From Echinometra lucunter (taxonomy: Eukaryota > Echinodermata > Echinoidea > Camarodonta > Echinometridae), in contig CM057153.1 in assembly GCA_029962745.1 (NCBI GenBank), forward strand, positions 39,477,612 to 39,541,611: a DNA stretch of 64,000 nt, written 5' to 3'. How positions within the stretch are numbered: the first letter of the stretch is position 1; each line of letters opens with the position of its first letter. The position numbers were made by a program, and so were the translations under genes. A model generated the notes under the pieces. It made no database searches, was not told where the DNA came from, and saw nothing but the letters and a program-made list of their open reading frames with translations. Of this stretch, positions 46,395 through 59,688 are shown one piece after another.

Positions 46395-49300
46395 ACCTTT
46401 CTATATTTCTAAATTTTTCATTGATTATAAGGCTTACAGGTCAGAAAACATTTCCTTTTCTGCCTCATCTGTAAGGCGAGCGATGGCTTAGATCATGTAG
46501 ATTATGCGAGTCTTAAGCATGCCTAGGAATTATAATCGTACTTCACTTTTACTATTACATTTAACCAAAATTATATCCAGCATAATTATATAGTGAAACT
46601 TAATTTCATTGAATGTAACATAACATGAAAACTTTGAATTAACTAAATGAGAGATGTTTTATGGGGCATCTAAGCATCAAATAAAAATTGTTTGTCATTT
46701 TGTCTAACAATGCATGCATGAATATCAGCAGGTAAAAAAACAATTTACTGAGTAATAATTATGGTTAAATAGAAAGCACTTCGCCATGCATGCTATTATA
46801 CTGACAGATATAATTTTTACCTTATGAAGTCGATTATGGATGGTCCGTAGTATTTTTAAAAGTGGTCTTTAAACTCCCTTATACCACGTGTGAAAGGGAC
46901 TTGGCACAAAAAGACACCTCTAAGTTCTCTTGCTAGGTGAGTAAAAGGAAGAAGTAAACTTTTTTCTCCTTCTTCTTTTTCTTCTTTTTCTTCCAAACTC
47001 CCTCCCAACGAGAGCCCGCCGTCTCGGGCCAAACGATGTATCTCCAGAGCAGTAAATACGAGTCAGAAGTACTGTCTTCCCATTCACGAACTCTGTGATG
47101 GAAATGTCAATGATGCGCAGATTGAGAAGAATGATGATCAAATTTACAGACTGCTTGTCCGCTATATATTGCCACTTACGCTACGGAGACGTGTTTGGTC
47201 GGGTTCGGGCCTTACACGGCCAGATTTATAGACCGTAAGGTATCTTTACTTCCCCCGCTTTCAAGGAGCTCGTTTAGGTTGTTAAGATGCTGACTTTTAC
47301 GCGAAGGAGCTCCCGGATGGCAGTTTGAAATGGCTTAAGATCTGGAAGTGAGGCTTATTGAATGAGCTCAAGCTGAGACAGGAAAAATAAAAACAGAATG
47401 TTGTGACGTAGAAATTACTTTTTCAGTGCCTTTGGCAGAAGGTAATCTCAACCACTAAATATTAATTTTATCTCAAGATGAGAGGAGATGCACAACGCAG
47501 ATTGGTCGAACTTCGATGCCAAAATGTGCGCGCGCAGTTTTCCCACCATGCCCGGGCAAAAGCTTGAAAGCAATCTCGTAGGGACTTCAGTCATTTTATT
47601 TTGACGCCCTCGCAAGATGCATTCTCGATAAATGTTTTCTTGTAAAAACTTCTCAATCATCCTTATATATTGTGGATAGGAAAATGGAGATATGTTGGAT
47701 TTTATCAACAAAGTTGTTCTTTTTTCGGGAAGGGGTGGATAGGGGAATCGTATATTTTATTGATCAAACAACAAACCATCCCGTATTCCTGATTGTTTTC
47801 ACATACCTCTCTAGATGTATGAATATGTAAGGGTTGGAATGAGTAAGGTAAATTTCATATAATTGTAAATAAAAGGGTTATTTTTCGTCTTGCATTTTTA
47901 TTTTGAAGCACATCATTACAATTCATATGCTATCTTTAAAAAAAACTCTAATTCCAGCAGTTATATCGAAACGCTATACCCTTAATCTTCGAGCTATTAT
48001 AATATATCAAAAAGAGGCTGATTTGGGAATTTGATAACGTGCATTCTGCAATTCTATTTCTTTTGTATGCATAGCTTTGTCCTTTTGTCGTGACAAATAG
48101 ATGAATAAACAAATAGAAAATAAAGAAAACCCCTCATTCAAAATGGGCGAATATTCATCATCAGGCACATCACAAGTTCAAAATTACCTGAATCATGCTC
48201 AAGTTATATTGCACAATGAATCTTGAGTAACTTTTTGTAATAGCTCCTCTCCCAACAGACAATTTTGAATAATTCACTTCACGGGAATTGAATTGAATTG
48301 AAATGTACATTTATTTATTTCTGAGACAATAACATTTGTATTTGTATTTAATATAAATGAATCCATTATAAATACAAAAGTAGATAAATAAAGACTCCGT
48401 TGACAAAGATTTAAATCGATACTTCGGCCATATATTCAATACAAAGAAGGTGGGGATCTTCGAAAAAGCAGAGCTTGTGCTGGGGACGCCGAAGACTGTC
48501 TTGATGACAATTACCCCAAGAATGTTGAATATAAGAACAGACATAATTCAACGTTATCAGACGAAGGAGATCGGAGTATAAGGTAAATTACAAAGGAAAA
48601 GAAAGGGTGGCATTTGCATCATAAAAAAGTTACCGAAAACAGAATAACAAGTTTACTGAAACTTTGTAAAAGTAAAAGAGTGTAGCAGACTATTGAGTTG
48701 GTTGGACCTGAAACTACTTGGCAAATAATTACATACTAGGCAGCGTAGAAAATGATATTTGTTTTCAAACTATAGTAAACGGAATATTTTACCTTCCAAC
48801 TTTTATGCTGATGATATTGATATAAGTATGGTTAAAATACACGTAGTTCATAAACAGTCTAGTAATCAAAGTTTGTTACTGCATGCAGTGCATGCAGTTA
48901 TGCATTCATTCTTGCAGAAGATCACTTTATCCAAAGTACTGTTTACAAGAGACTTCATGAAGATATATGACAATATTTGTCATAACTATCCATTTTTCAC
49001 ATGGATAATACCAACTAACGTTCTGCATTGGCGTATTTTCTGCCTCGAAGATGCCTGCGTGATCATGGTAATTGATTATGGAAACCAATCAGTTCAATGA
49101 AAGAAAAAAAGGAAAATAGGCTACAAACGTCAAAATTTCAGTCAATATGTTTTTGCTTATCTTTGATTTCACAAACACATGACGTCATAAAATGGGCTTG
49201 CATCCCCCCATCAACAACAAATCGGAGACATTGCCCTTGACAAAGTGTCAAGTGTCTCCTTCCAGTTAGCCGTCTTGCGTATTTCTCTTTTTCGTCATAA

Positions 49301-49940
49301 CACTTAATTTTCCAATACGCTTATCCCTTGTGCATTTGTACCCCATCCCACTTTATTTGGAATTCTCCTTCCGACATTTGCATTCGTCGGCATATTTTTC
49401 CCCAGTCATTTGTAGTTTCCCCACGCATACTGCTTTCCATTCCATTTTCTTATTGAGGAAAAAAAGTGGGCGTTGTGCGAATCATGAAATCGTCCCTAAT
49501 TATATCTTGATTATGTAATATTTTGAGCGTATAGAACCCAGGACTATGAGTTGAAATCTTCTCTGTTCACCCTAGAAATGAAAACAAATTAAATCTTAAA
49601 TGGATAGACAGCTTTATTGGCTCTTCAAAAAATCTATTGTTGCTTTTCTGGCATATATTTCAGATTCCCAAGTGGAGGGACTATCCCTCATTCATATATT
49701 TTTATAGTGAGTGCCTTACTAACATTTTCCTTTTCAGAAAAATTATACGCGCGTGCTATCTTGTACAAAACAACAAGGGCCAATGACTTAATTGTGTGGG
49801 CCTTTGCGTTTTGATCGGTAAAACATCAGAATTAACGTTATCATAATGTAATCTCTGATCGTTTTCGGTCAGAAGGGTAATTTCTAAACATGAAATCAAA
49901 GTTACTCGTGCACCATAAAAAAACAACATTTTTTTTTTGT
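46391..49940. other. Unique sequence; possible but unproven exon near 47000
   Basis: Positions 46950-47250 are richer in GC than their surroundings. A minus-strand frame (46920-47141) reads plausibly but runs into (GAA)n-type repeats at 46960-46995. At 48285-48320 a (GAATT)n stretch precedes acatttatttattt, like the ones at 8341 and 12657. At 48879-48898 the palindromic word gcatgcagtgcatgcag occurs. No gene can be supported. Confidence 0.45.
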
Positions 49941-50102
49941 AGTGATTTGATGATCAGTGGTATCAAAAGCTTTACTAATGATCATCACAACACTAAATTA
50001 CATGTTTTTATAAGACGGAGAAATCGAAATCTTATCACAGAGCTCCATAAGAGCAACTTCTGTTGAGCTGCGTTTGTGAAAACCACATGACGTCACTAGT
50101 GT
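49941..50102 (-). pseudogene. Broken reverse-transcriptase fragment (non-LTR retrotransposon)
   Basis: The minus-strand translation from about 50102 down to 49941 reads CGFHKRSSTEVALMELCDKI, then a linker with one stop codon, then ISKAFDTTDHQIT. This matches the order and spacing of the conserved non-LTR reverse-transcriptase segment: an FGFR-type HSTEHAL(I)ELVDKI block followed by a DLSKAFDTVDH block. The second block carries the first catalytic aspartate region (KAFD). Only about 50 codons remain, with an in-frame TAA and no flanking RT motifs, so it is a dead fragment. The family (CR1/L2/Jockey-like) cannot be fixed from this length. Confidence 0.75.
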
Positions 50103-51280
50103 CTGGGAGTCCATTTTTAAGACCCCTCTCCGGAACCATCGGTAATCTAAGCTCATTCAAAGTAGCATGTTTAGTATCCCTTGATTGTGATCAACAAGCC
50201 TAAAGTAACAAATGAAGAAAGTCATTGGAAATATGACGTCATTAACTGACGGAATACAAAACACTGGTGTAAACATCATAAGTTTTATACTAGTAATTAT
50301 ACTTCAACAATTTTTGCCCAGCCGGATTATAACTTTAAAAAATTTACTTACAACGTGTTATGATTCCTATCTATCGTTATGCTATTATCAAAGCTCCCGT
50401 TCCTATATAGTGAATCAATTTCATTTCAACCAGACATCATCATTTGTGTCCTATAAATGCAGTAACAGTCAAATTTCAAGCAAAAAACTCTCAGCGGATA
50501 TAAAATATATCTGGACTTCCTATCGTGGCCCAATCATAATTATTTCTGTCAAATTGGTTTATTGTTTGATCAATGAAATATACGACCCCCCCCCCCCTCC
50601 CTCCCTCCGAAAAGGAAGAAAACTTTTTCGCCAATTGCTGTATGTTCCGGTAAGAATTGCTATGGGCTTAATCCCATCAAAGGTTAGGTCTTGAAGCAGG
50701 GGTTGCAATTGTCTTCTAGTTTCTGTCTAGAGTTAACAATGTTTGTTCGTGGGGTATCAGGGAGACCGCGGACGGAGCAATCGTAGCCGGAGCGTGTATG
50801 GAAAAACTTCACACCCATGTCAACCGTCATGGGGAAACATTGATGACTTGATGATAGTGCGAATATGGCGTTAAAGGAAAGTGTTTTCATACTTCGCTCC
50901 CATTAATGATGTGAAGTCGATCTGGTCAAGGACATGGCAGAAATCATTTTCAAGAATTATCCAGATGATATTACAAGTGGAAAATATGAAATTAATTTTA
51001 TTTTACCATGGCGCCACAGTTGTAATTAAGTTTTCCAATGGCGTATGTAACGTATTGCACTTATATTCTCAGCTAAATCTCGTTAAACAGTCATAACAGT
51101 TGAAAGAGGAAAATGGTCTGATTTCACATATTTGCTTATGCTAGCTATAGAAATAAACTGGATATTTTTATCATTTGTGTAGCGAAATAACCTGATCGAA
51201 ATCTTATTGGAGTGCGGGATGTACCCTCAAAATAAGGATTATTCTCGAACCTGATCCCTATCAGCTTCCTGAAGTGCCCC
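50103..51280. other. Unique sequence containing a 160-codon open frame
   Basis: The longest uninterrupted frame outside the gap (50212-50694, plus) has no motif I recognise. It includes a C-run-encoded polyproline (50586-50599) and shows no repeat or splice evidence. It is most likely chance. The rest is featureless. Confidence 0.4.
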
Positions 51281-51322
51281 CCCCCCCCCCACCCACGTCA
51301 TGGCATGAAATCGCAGCCTCTG
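51281..51322. mobile_element. Solo hAT-like right terminus
   Basis: A 14-base C run is followed by cacccacgtcatggcatgaaatcgcagcctctg, the complement of CAGAGGCTGCGATTTCATG. This is the same style as the right ends at 33933 and 40795. The following 8 bases are catgtttg. A partner at 50697 (CAGGGGTTGCAATTG) has similar bases but its flank does not match, so the element boundaries remain open. Confidence 0.45.
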
Positions 51323-53749
51323 CATGTTTGGACTCAATCCTGTGAAATTGGCTGATATAAAAGTTATATATGCCACAAGTCTAATTAAGCTTCAGGCTCT
51401 TTTTCGATGCATGTGTCAAAATAGAGAGGAGATTTGCGAGACCAATAAATATCAAATTACATAATCTCATCAACACTGAAAAAGAACATTAGCTCAAATA
51501 AATGTCAGATTGATTACTTGAATAACACTTTGCACCACTGCAATTTTTCTCTTCCATGCTACACTATCTACATTCCATCCCTATGAGGATGAAACGCCTG
51601 AAGTCAGTGACAGAGACTGAGTAATTTCTGGAAACTGCCCTACAATATATAAGAAACGTCCCGTACTAAACGGATTCAGTCGTTTCTTACTGGCGTCTGT
51701 AAATGCGATAAATCTAACTACTAAACGAAGCAGAGATAATATCGGTATGTCATGGTGATATACTTAATAGTCATTCTGCGTCTGCTCTCGTAACTTAAGA
51801 CCTACCCCAACCCTATGAGAGTTCCCACTACATCACCTTTAATGATTTAATGGAATAATTTGTTCGAATGACTGATTCCTAACGTTTTTCAAGTCAAGAT
51901 GAGGTAGTCTAGTGGGGGCTTTCCTTCAATTACTAGACTATTATCATCCAGTTTTCTCATATTCAGAGTTTTTAAGAGTGTCTTTCTGGGGAATTGCACA
52001 ACAAATTCTAAATTACCCATAGGTCTCCTCAAGAAGACCTTGTTTTGAGACCTTGTGCTATTTAGCCCAACTCAATCCTTTTTCGTCAAGGTAAGTGAAT
52101 AAATAAACTTGTAACTATTTAACTGTTTAATTCTTGCTGCCGAACGGCTAAAAGTAAGATTCATTTTCAGTAGCAATTTTCAAATTCTTTCAGCAAATGG
52201 GGGGGGGGGGGGGGGGGACAATATTCCCTTCATGAAAAGCTATTGTTTGATTAGTTCTTTGTTTGATTAATCATTTTGTTTTCCACGTGTCTATCTTCTT
52301 TTTCTCTTTTTTCTTTTATGTTGTTTAATTTTGCTTGTTTTATTGGTTGATATCATGTCATATGCAGGTTTTTAAAGTTTAATCCTTTACATATGTGTTA
52401 AAATATTATGTACTTTTTGCCAGGTACCAGCATGGCATTATATGAACCTCTGCTTCTCTTCTGTCTTTTCTTTCATTCTCAATTACAGTATTTTCAGTTT
52501 TAGTTTCGGAACATGTTCTGCATTTTCGTTTCTTTACAATGAAAAACGAAAATAAAAAACACCGATGAATTCAAAATTTATTCTTTTCTCGTGAGTCATT
52601 AATAAATCTTTTCTCGAATAACTAACCAATCAGTATATATCAAAATTCTAATTCCTAGCAACAAGTTATATTTGGCTCTAGATAATGAAAAATACAAGTT
52701 ACAATTTCCACGTGCAATTTTAGAAACTAAATGATTTACTGAACAGAGACTAAATGGCCCATGCAATTTCATCTTGACTTTTCAGTAAACAAACATTAAC
52801 GTAACAGTGCCTGCTATAAAACTATACATATGCTAGTACTCCGACATACTTAAAAAGGGGGTCTTTTCCACCACCACCACCACCATCGCCACTAATTCCT
52901 TTACTGTTGATTTCATATCAGCCAAACAACAGATTGCAACGACTTCCTGCTCAAATTTCAGTTATCAAATTCTAAATATTTTGAAAATACCAATATACAC
53001 ATAAACTACTCGCCAATAATTTAGCTATGGTGTTTATGAGTGATTAATCAACATTTTGAAAAACCTGTTCTTCCTCCAACTACTTCGCCACTTTGTTTCG
53101 TTTCCTTCTTGATTTCATGTCATTTCTAGGCCAAACCTTTCCCTTCTTAGCCTTCCTTCCGTTAGGAGCCTCTTTTAAAGTCAGAGACCTTCGTTGGATA
53201 ATACAATAAATTCCATTAAATTCTGAAGTGATAACACAAAACTCTGTAATAACAAAAACAAACAAAACAAAAAACAAAACAAAACAAAGCAAAACCCCCA
53301 AAACACACCCGAAACGGTGTTAGTGTCTTGGCACCTACCTTACAATTCCCCAGGGTGGGAAATCTAAACGTCTGACAAATTTGGTGCAATACATAAACCG
53401 AGTTAATGCATTCTGACTTCTTTTTGAAAGCACAAAACAGTCATAGAAGTTCAGTGGGTAGGGCGTTTTGACGAATGGTCTCAAAGGTTTGCATGTCACA
53501 TGTAATTGGTAACTGGTCGTCTTCGAAGTTATGGATAGAATGGACTGTCATCATACCTTGTTTATATTGCATGTGTCATCTTGTGTACAAACAAAGCATC
53601 AATTCTAAAGATATTTTGATAAAATGATATTTTGATAAAATAAATGACAATGTCTATTTAGACTAAACATTGTTTACACCTCTTTGCATAAAATGTATTT
53701 GAATAAGAATGAAGCGTAAAGCTTTGAGACGGCTACAGAAAACAAAAAG
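51323..53749. other. Unique AT-rich sequence with a long G run
   Basis: A run of 19 G lies at 52199-52217. (CCA)n lies at 52869-52887 and an (ACAAA)n stretch at 53250-53290. A degenerate A-box-like sequence sits at 53450-53500. No gene is recognised. Confidence 0.5.
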
Positions 53750-54004
53750 CTCTCTTTCTTTCTTTTCTTTCTTTTTTTTTTCAAAGGGAGGAAATGTACA
53801 TTATATTGTTAAGTTCCAAATTATTTCGGCAGGAAAAGAGGACAACCTTTTAGGCAATATGTCATTTGAATATCAATGTTTTTTTTTTTTTTTTTTTCTT
53901 TCACTTAGCTTCCAAAAACTTTTCTGCTGAATGTGAGCCTGACAATATTTCAATTTTTATATCTTTAATTGAATTCACCATGCATATGTATGTATGTATG
54001 TATG

Positions 54005-54068
<64 letters not shown>

Positions 54069-54126
54069 AAATACGTGAGAAATAAAATGGTACAACCGGC
54101 CGGTACATGCATTTAAACCTCTCCCG

Positions 54127-54160
<34 letters not shown>
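53750..54160. repeat. T-rich, (ATGT)n and (TA)n tracts
   Basis: (CTTT)n lies at 53753-53782 and a T run at 53879-53897. (ATGT)n passes into (TA)n at 53985-54068, and a second (TA)n lies at 54129-54158. The two TA runs can pair with each other around the 60-base segment aaatacgtgag...cccgc. The Tyr-Ile frames on both strands are repeat artefacts. Confidence 0.9.
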
Positions 54161-54161
<1 letters not shown>

Positions 54162-56325
54162 GAAATAGTGGAAGGAAGGTGCTTGGAGGAGATGGGGCAT
54201 CTTAAACAAAGAAATAGAAATTTTTAAAATGTGACCATAAGAACTGTATAAAAGGCAAAATACCATCAGGAGAGACAAAAATACAAAATACTAATAAGAT
54301 ACAAACATATAGCTATCTGCAGTAATTGCATTTTAAGGGCAACTAGAACGAAAATAATTCTAAATTGTTTTCCCGGAGTAGATTGGTTGTTGGATCTAAG
54401 CACACTTAATGACAATGTGCTGAAAATCACGTGAATATGATGAACAGAGAAGCACTAACCACATTTGCAGATTACGAGACAAATCAGAATAACTCGAGAG
54501 ACTTCTCTATTTTTCATTGCATATTAGTCACCTCTCGCACATTAAAAATCATTTGACAGAGGTAATTTATTTCTATTTTGGAATATTAAGAGTTAAATTC
54601 TTGGTCATAAGAAGTTCTTTTTGTTGTTGTTGTTGTTATCACTGGCACCTAAGACAGCCTTTTAGTAACATAGAAGACTCTCCATAACGTTCATCAAAAG
54701 GATATCATGTGCCAAAGGGAGGTGATCTAGCGTCAAGAACGAAATCATCATACAGGATGCTGTCGTAAGTCCTACCTTCCGTTAGAAGACCCAGAAATTC
54801 ATTTGACAAGCGACTCAAAGGAACATTCAACCCAATTTTCATCGATTGATTGATAGACGACTGTGACTAAGGGGATGAAGAAATAATAACATAAACCCTC
54901 AAACAGAATTTGATAATATGGAAAACACTGGAACTTACTTACAACGCTTTCTATGTACCAAAATTATGAAAATAAATGAAGGAATAAGCAACTGTGAGGT
55001 CTTGAATTTAAATGAAATTAATCAATATTCTTTCCAGAGAAAAGTACGGACGGTCTAGGCTAGATCATCTTCAATACGTTTAAGAGCACATGTAAAGAAA
55101 GATCGAGGCTTAAGGCGATTTCTAATACTTTGTTGAATAAAAACGATTTGAAGTGAATGTTAAATTAATTGTGCTGAATCCTTCAGAGATTACAAAAAAT
55201 AAAAATAGTTTTCTTTCCATGAAATGCTGACGTCTTTAAAGGGATGGCAAGATAATACCTGAGGCAAAGCAGGTGATATTTCGGAAGGACAAATGGACAA
55301 CACGAACTCTAAAAAAAACGCTGCTTCCTTGGTTTTGTAAAAGTATTTATCAGGGTTGCCCAGAATACTTTAGGAATTCTGAAAATGTAATTTAGAAATG
55401 AGTTAAGTTAATATCCAAATTTCTGACGATTCTCTTGATATCATTACAGTCTGTTCTTATTTATTACGTAGATCTTTGAGTTAACATGAGAGATTAGGGC
55501 CCATAAAACGTCTTCTTGACATATCATTTAAAATTTTTAAAAGTAGTATCGTATGAGGCGCCAAGACTGATGTATGCAAAAAGCATTCACTGCTTGGTGG
55601 GGGTAACAGCTAGTGAGCGCTTCGACCGCCAGACCTTTTCCTGAAAGAGAAGCAAGTGATAATCTTCATGTCAGAAAAATTGGAATCTGTCCTGTTCTTA
55701 ACTGCCAATAGTAATTATTGATAGGTGCCTTGAGATTATAGGAATATAATATATGAGAAGAAAATTGCTACTGATTTGATATGCATTGACCTTTATCCGA
55801 TTGAAAACACTACGGGGGGATTCAAGGATACAAAATCTAAGTAGTGACTCGTTGCCGAAAGTGGCGCATTGGCCAACTAAATTTCATCGTAAGATATCTT
55901 TCTTCACAAGTGCGACGTTGATTTTAAACGATTTTAAAAATCGTCATTCGGAATATTTATGGATATGTCCAGTTAAGGGTTTCAATAATAAGGCATAGGA
56001 AAAAAGGAATGAAATGATGAAAACATTAGTCTTTTTTCTATCGTTCTCATTTATCTGTCTTTGATGATCTTTTGAACAACTAAAAAGTTAAGGGTTTTGT
56101 GCTCAGCCGATCATACAGAATGCACAGCATTATGGATAAACGAAACTGTAAACAAACTGAATTTTCTTAAATTTCTATATATTTGTTATGTTTAATCGAA
56201 TTTCTCCAGGCAGTATACATTGAATTAGAACGGTATAGTGCTCTTAATTTCAATTCTAGCTACTTATTTTCTTCTCATCTAATTAATAAAAACGCAGATA
56301 TTTTCTATCATGGCGTTATTCCCGA
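54161..56325. other. Unique sequence without recognised features
   Basis: A (TTG)n stretch lies at 54620-54638. Only short frames occur; no RNA gene or element end is seen. Confidence 0.5.
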
Positions 56326-56394
56326 TTATTTTTTCTTCTTCTTCTTCTTATTCTTCTTCTTCTTCTTCTTCTTCTTCCTCCTCCTCCTCCTCTT
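56326..56394. repeat. (CTT)n then (CTC)n
   Basis: TTC/CTT triplets with one interruption pass into CCT triplets. A poly-Phe/Leu frame results. Confidence 0.95.
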
Positions 56395-57819
56395 CTATTG
56401 TTACTTGTTTGATTCTCTGTTTTCTTTATAACTATATCGTATTTTTCTTCTGATTTAATCATCATCAAAACAGATTAGTTTTTATCTTGTTTTTCTGGTT
56501 ATTCATATCATTAATTTTACCTCCTTTGGCTTCCCCGTTTTAACTCTCTTTATTTCGTTCGTGTTATTTTCTTTCATACGGGAATTCTGATTTTTCCAGT
56601 GGTCATCCTCTGTTTTTGCCTACACACGACACTGACATGACAGACACATCTTCCCAACTGTGTGGCGTCTTTAGGTCAGTCCACTGCTTATCTTTAATGA
56701 TACTCACTCAGATTGATCACATACACTTACGCCCCCGACTTACACCACTCACCCACATCCGCACGTTTATCTGAACCCACGCCTATGTCCGGCCTTTGTA
56801 AGCATGCACGCACACACTCACCCCCACACACAGTACACACACGCACGCACACACTCGCACACCACTCACAAGCCCACCCTAACCCCCCCCCCCCGACATA
56901 CGCATTTTATTTTCCTTCTTTACGACTATTACCACGTCATATCATCACCATCTACCTGTGTGGGTGGGTTGTGGGTGTGTATAATAACCTCGAACCCCGA
57001 GTATCCTTACTGAAGAAAGGCAACCCTTGGGAACCCTGATACGACTATTGCTTTTATTTCCTTTATTCCCAATCTGATGACTGTGATATGATTACTTGCT
57101 AACATTTCAACAAAGCTCAATTTAATCACATATTACGCCCTATGAATACGGCACTCATTAAAATGAGAGAGGTATGTATTTTAAGGAAAACGAAACGATA
57201 ACGAAAACGCAAGAACTCACTGAAAATTAGATTACGTAATAACCGTGAAGCCATATCAACATGCTGAAACTAAAAGATGGAAAATTTATCCTCAAGGCAA
57301 CATGAAATTTAAAAAATGAAACTGCAATGACGTGCGATGTGTATCTAAAATACCATTTATGCACTGTATATTCAGCAAACGGACGTGATCAAACGGAAGT
57401 AAACACAATATAGTTTGTATAAGATCATTTTAACTCTGATTATTATTTTTAGAAAGGTGTGATGACTGTTATGATATCTTACCTTTACATACTTCAGACA
57501 GAACTGAATCAATAGTGATTTTATAAAGTTGCTATCATTTATAATCATTTGATCAGTGTCAGTCTTTTCTGTTATGATTTACTGCACACATACCGTACAT
57601 TCGAAGTACGCAATGATTATGGAAGGGAGAACTTTCCATGGAATTGAAAAGTTGGCATTTTGAAAATGGAACCCCCCTTAAATGAAAAAATCTAGGGAAG
57701 GAATTTATTCGTAGATTCTTCGGTGTATTGTGTTTTATCATGTAAATAAAATTGAATTTCTACGTTTTCACTTATTAAGTTACTGGAATTTGCTTCCTGT
57801 AATGAAAACATTTTTGGTG

Positions 57820-57820
<1 letters not shown>
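56395..57820. other. Unique sequence with a CA-rich segment
   Basis: Positions 56720-56890 are rich in CACA and CACGCA and end in a C run (56884-56894). The remainder is AT-rich without recognised features. Confidence 0.5.

Positions 57821-57821
<1 letters not shown>

Positions 57822-57868
<47 letters not shown>
57822..57868. repeat. (GA)n microsatellite
   Basis: About 23 uninterrupted AG units. Confidence 0.98.
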
Positions 57869-57871
<3 letters not shown>

Positions 57872-58261
57872 TCATATTCAGACAATTGAATGTCAAATCC
57901 CGAAGCGTTAAAATATTATATGATACAGATTTGTCCACCAATGTAATTTCTCATTCATGTCAAGTTAGAAATTTGATATACAGTCAAACAGGGCCATAAA
58001 TCATGTCAGAATACAGTTCAATTTTCCTGAATAAATATGAGTTATTGTGCCCCTATTTCTCTGGATTCACACATTTCTCTGCTCTAAAAAATAAATCAAT
58101 AAATCATAATCAGATAATAACTTGAATAGACATATAAGAACAATATATGAATATCTTTTGCTTACAAGTTTAAGGGTGCGTGTTTTAAAGTCACCTCATT
58201 TTTTCCATCTCTCTACACATCTGTTAATAGTCTATCCTTAGTCTATCTCTGTTCACTCCCA
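57869..58261. other. Short unique interval
   Basis: No feature is recognised between the GA and CT tracts. Confidence 0.5.
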
Positions 58262-58262
58262 A

Positions 58263-58270
58263 TCTCTCTC

Positions 58271-58321
<51 letters not shown>
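58263..58321. repeat. (CT)n microsatellite
   Basis: About 28 CT units with one interruption (tcactc). With the GA tract 400 bases upstream it could form an inverted pair of GA/CT repeats. Confidence 0.98.
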
Positions 58322-58324
<3 letters not shown>

Positions 58325-59302
58325 CCATCTCTCAGCCTCCTCTTTTTCCCGCCTCATTCTCTCAATCTACCTGTATACAATCGCCACTAGCAATACCAGC
58401 TGACTTTCCTTCCTTACAAATCTTCATTTTTAACTGTGATTCAATTTCTGTTCAACGGCGCAATTTTCACGTCTATATATCCCCTTATTTTTCATTTATA
58501 TATTTGTTTGTTTACTTACAATATCTGGATATATATATATATATATATATATTTTGTTGTTGGTCATTTGCTCACAGGACTACACATTTTACCAATACCA
58601 ATACACGTGAATAACATACCTTCCCTTGAATTTAATGCTTGAAAGTATGAGAGCTATCATATACAGGGCCTTCGGATTTCTAGGTTATCACGACTATCAC
58701 TATTATTATTAAAGAAAAGTTTACGCCATGTATGGTTTATAGCTTACATGATTATAATTAGTCCTTTCAAAACCTACCAGCAAATTTAATGTCTAATCTG
58801 CCTGAGGTCATTCAAACCAAATCTAATTAGCTCCTTCAAATTATAGGTGCTATTTTAGGTCTTTTAAAAAAGATAATCTAATGCTTCCAATACGTCCAGG
58901 CGCTGTGACGTAACACCAGAAAAGCTCTAGGCTTTTTATTTGGTCTTATATACATTTGATCATTTTGCAAGTGTAGTTGGTGAATCAGCATAATCACACT
59001 CATTATTTCTGGCATGCTTCACCCCCTCCAGTTGTTAAAAATCATTTTCGAAATACATCTGTTGGTAATACTGGTTATCACAATCAATTTAGTGTCGTAT
59101 CAAAATAAATGGCTCATCTTTGTACAGTACAGCACTCTGAAGCCATCGTAAAAAGTGCTGTATAAAACTGTTACAAATTGGATAACATTTACGGAAAGCA
59201 ATCATGCAATATTAATGCTCTTTATGCCTTCCCTGTTATCCCCCCATGTCAATGAACCCATTTATCTTTTTTGTCAAAAGTCCGAATGCTTATGGGTCAA
59301 AT
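58322..59302. other. Unique sequence with a (TA)n run
   Basis: (TA)n lies at 58529-58551. No gene is recognised. Confidence 0.5.
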
Positions 59303-59489
59303 CGTTGAACGATGTACAATTGGCTATTTTCAGACCTTGAGCACTTCAAATGCTTGTAACTTTCCCCTAAAGGAATTATTTTCTAAGTTTCTGGTACCAA
59401 TGCAAAGGTTACGAGTTGGACTTTTAAAAAATATATACTTTTATGGATGTTAACTCATTTTCCTAGGAACTAGAGGCCTTCAAAGCTTA

Positions 59490-59514
59490 AAAAACAGCCA
59501 AAACGGCTGTTTTT
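59490..59514. other. Perfect hairpin AAAAACAGCC/GGCTGTTTTT
   Basis: Ten paired bases enclose a five-base loop (aaaac), with a T-run on the 3' side. It lies near the left end of the 3.7-kb block. Such a form could terminate Pol III transcription or act as a cruciform. There is no further evidence of function. Confidence 0.6.
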
Positions 59515-59688
59515 GCAAAATTTTCATAAAAACAAACATTTCTCCTGCCTTTGAATCCCGTCCCACAACTCATTCCCTTTTTGTGGGTAACCACACACAT
59601 GTCCTCAAAAATATCAATGGACTTTGAAATGCCTTGATGCAATACCGCCTACAAGGGGCAAGCCTAAGTGAATTCATGTATAAAAAAC

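Noticed and set aside
48759..49100. 113-codon frame containing FYADDIDIS, which resembles the reverse-transcriptase YADD box
   Set aside because: No other reverse-transcriptase motif is found before or after it, and a four-residue match is easily random.
50212..50694. 160-codon open frame, the longest outside the gap
   Set aside because: No recognisable domain, a polyproline made by a C run, and AT-rich codon composition like the surrounding DNA. Probably chance.
50697..51322. A complete hAT element from CAGGGGTTGC (50697) to GCAGCCTCTG (51322)
   Set aside because: The termini are similar, but the flanking 8-mers (tcttgaag and catgtttg) do not match, so the boundaries are unsupported.
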